From: an uncultured Clostridia bacterium | Lineage (GTDB): Bacteria; Bacillota; Clostridia; Christensenellales; CAG-917 | Direction of reading: 5' to 3' | Assembly: GCA_944349635.1 (NCBI GenBank) | Contig: CALVNH010000002.1 | Coordinates: 62,001-126,000, forward strand | Length of the DNA stretch: 64,000 nucleotides | In this document: positions 62,432-64,000 of the stretch, one piece after another | Layout of the letters: each line of letters opens with the position of its first letter | Numbering within the stretch: position 1 is the first letter of the stretch | The notes under the pieces: generated by a model | What the model was told of the DNA's origin: nothing | The model's input: only the letters and a program-made list of their open reading frames with translations | Database searches by the model: none | Position numbers and translations under genes: made by a program

Positions 62432-62460
62432 ATTCTATCACGCGCGAGTGCGAATGTCAA
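62432..62460 (-). promoter_or_regulatory. Promoter of lysA-scpA-scpB
   Basis: On the minus strand TTGACA (62460-62455), 17-bp spacer, TAGAAT (62437-62432). Confidence 0.75.
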
Positions 62461-62587
62461 TTATACGGACATTGTACGGGCAAATACCGCAGGTTATCCG
62501 AACGTGGTCTGCGGTAAAAAGCATCGACAAAAAACCTGTTCGTCAAAAGATGCGCAACGGATTTTTCAACGCTTTCGTTCGCAAAGG

Positions 62588-62611
62588 AAAAGAGGGCGCC
62601 TGCCCTCTTTT
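62588..62611. terminator. Terminator downstream of the D,D-carboxypeptidase gene
   Basis: AAAAGAGGGC and GCCCTCTTTT, 10-bp stem with a GCCT loop; T-runs on both strands. Serves the minus-strand gene ending at 62640. Confidence 0.8.
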
Positions 62612-62639
62612 CTTTCCCTTTCGGCGAAAACGCGCATCA

Positions 62640-63827
62640 CTACCACTTGTTGCCGAACCTCTTGAAAATGTCGAACAGATTGGCGCGCTTAACGCTTTCC
62701 GCGGCTACAATGTCGAACGTCTGCACCACTTCTCCGTTTCTTACGGCATAACCCTTGCCGACAACGTCGCCCGCTTCAACAGGTGCCTTGACCTTTTCCG
62801 GCAGTTCGAAGCGCAGTTCCGTCTGACTCTTGTCACCGCGTCTGCCGAACACCGCAACGTCCTCGGATACGGTGAGAGACAGTTCTTTCTTCTTGCCCAC
62901 GGACACCTTCACCTTTTCTTCCAACAGTTCGCCTTTGGAAATCAGCTTCTCCGAGGCGTAGTTTCCGAAAGCGTGATTGAACATATTGCTCACAGCCGCA
63001 AAACGCTCTTTGGAACTGTCGCCTCCGATGACCACGGCAACGGGACGCATTCCGTCACGCTCCGCGGTAGCCGCAAGGCAGAACTTGGCTTCGGAAGTGA
63101 ACCCGGTCTTTCCGCCGTCGCATCCGTTGTAGAATCGGACCAGCTTGTTGGTGTTGGTCATGGACGTCTTTCTGCCGTCGGGGTGAACGTAATCTTCAAG
63201 CCATACCGTGGAATAATCGAAGTATGAGGGGTGCTCGATGAGCTTGCGGAACATAACCGACACGTCCTTTGCGGTGGAAAATCCCTCCGCCGCGGGCAAT
63301 CCCGTGCAGTTCACGAAATTGGTGTCCTTCATTCCGAGTTCCGCCGCTCTTTCGTTCATCGTACGCACGAAGCCCTCGACGCTCCCCGAAACTCTTTCCG
63401 CAAGCGCCACGCAACTGTCGTTTGCGCTCGCCACCACAACGGATTTCAGCAAATCGCCCGCCTTGTGAGAAGTGTTTGCGTCGAGGAAAATCTGCGAACC
63501 GCCCATAGACGCCGCGTTCTCGCTGACGGTCACGTCCTCGTCCAAGGAGAGTTCTCCCCTGTCGACCGCTTCGAAAACCAGCAGAGCCGTCATGATTTTC
63601 ACCATACTGGCAATGGGCAATCTTTCGTTTTCGTTTTTGGCATACATGACCGTTCCCGTAGAAGAATCCACCAGATACGCCGCCTTACCGTTCACGGAAA
63701 ATCCGTCGGCGTAAACCGCGGTATCGGGGACGCAACAAACCGTCGCAGTGACGGCAATGACGGCAAGCAACAACACCGAAACAAGTATTGCCGCCGCTTT
63801 GAAACCTAATGAAAACCTGCTTTGCAT
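62640..63827 (-). CDS. D-alanyl-D-alanine carboxypeptidase (PBP5-like)
   Basis: 395 residues. Signal peptide or anchor (about 10-32), then the SxxK at S74-K77 (IASMVKIMT), S134AN and K240TG. After the catalytic domain (to about 290) a C-terminal beta-rich domain typical of PBP5 follows. GAGGTG precedes the ATG at 63827. The last 170 bp of the window (63831-64000) are its upstream region; no further gene is seen there. Confidence 0.93.
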   Translation of the reverse strand: MQSRFSLGFKAAAILVSVLLLAVIAVTATVCCVPDTAVYADGFSVNGKAAYLVDSSTGTVMYAKNENERLPIASMVKIMTALLVFEAVDRGELSLDEDVTVSENAASMGGSQIFLDANTSHKAGDLLKSVVVASANDSCVALAERVSGSVEGFVRTMNERAAELGMKDTNFVNCTGLPAAEGFSTAKDVSVMFRKLIEHPSYFDYSTVWLEDYVHPDGRKTSMTNTNKLVRFYNGCDGGKTGFTSEAKFCLAATAERDGMRPVAVVIGGDSSKERFAAVSNMFNHAFGNYASEKLISKGELLEEKVKVSVGKKKELSLTVSEDVAVFGRRGDKSQTELRFELPEKVKAPVEAGDVVGKGYAVRNGEVVQTFDIVAAESVKRANLFDIFKRFGNKW

Positions 63828-64000
63828 AATTCACCTCGGGTGTAGTTTGAGCACCGCTCCCGACATTATGCACGCAGGAAACTATTTGCAATTACTGACG
63901 GTTTATAGTTCAAAATCGAAGTATAAAATGCGTTTTTCGTCGTATTGTCTCAAAATCCCACTACTATGACTTTGGCAAAAGCGCCTATGACGACAAACAG

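Overview
The window is a stretch of chromosome from an endospore-forming, Clostridia-type member of the Bacillota. Four things point there: spore genes (spoIIAA-spoIIAB-sigF, spoVAC-D-E, yunB, ytfJ/gerW), the fused ispH-rpsA gene, the miaB-mutS-mutL-miaA order, and strong AGGAGG-type ribosome binding sites. Base composition is balanced. Nearly everything is core genome: there is no insertion sequence, prophage or CRISPR array. I cannot name a species.

Layout. 1-14.4 kb (+): dxr, rseP and ispG, then a shortened PolC-like exonuclease, then the translation operon rimP-nusA-ylxR-ylxQ-infB-rbfA-nrnA-truB-ribF and an endonuclease IV-like gene. 14.4-15.0 kb has no convincing gene. 15-23.3 kb (-): ynbB-like gene and the miaB-mutS-mutL-miaA operon. 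23.4-25.7 kb (+): a class A penicillin-binding protein. 26-34.4 kb (-): pheS-pheT, mutS2, a small membrane protein, cysteine desulfurase and thiI. 34.7-39.4 kb: sporulation block (yunB on +; spoIIA operon and spoVAC-D-E on -). 39.5-40.2 kb: six tRNA genes, followed by an 86-bp duplication of the tRNA-Tyr end. 40.6-46.8 kb: MFS transporter, GNAT acetyltransferase, tyrosine recombinase and a 980-residue PadR/coiled-coil/membrane protein. 47-50.2 kb: rnhA, proC, tRNA-Trp, a LUD protein and a PI-PLC-like protein. 50.4-57.1 kb (-): rluB, surE, flavoprotein, cmk, plsC, ispH-rpsA. 57.2-63.8 kb (-): a D,D-carboxypeptidase, then lysA-scpA-scpB-DUF2953-ytfJ-D,D-carboxypeptidase.

How the genes work together. 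dxr, ispG and ispH are three steps of the MEP isoprenoid pathway. nusA/infB/rbfA/truB/rimP, pheST, miaA/miaB, thiI/nifS and the tRNAs serve transcription, ribosome assembly and tRNA modification. mutS/mutL, mutS2, rnhA, scpA/B, the PolC-like exonuclease and the recombinase maintain the chromosome. The PBPs, lysA and the spore genes build the wall and the spore.

Most unusual signals. (a) Five copies of a 37-bp element, two 10-bp inverted arms around a 17-bp spacer, are scattered in or at the edge of intergenic gaps; one covers the promoter of the PadR/coiled-coil gene. (b) That gene encodes a predicted membrane-tethered DNA-binding protein with about 270 residues of coiled coil. (c) The polC locus encodes only the N-terminal, OB and exonuclease parts, without PHP or polymerase. 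(d) MutS2 lacks its Smr domain, and SpoVAD carries a charged insertion of about 88 residues. (e) Several genes have a -10 box 7-9 nt before the ATG, suggesting leaderless mRNAs.
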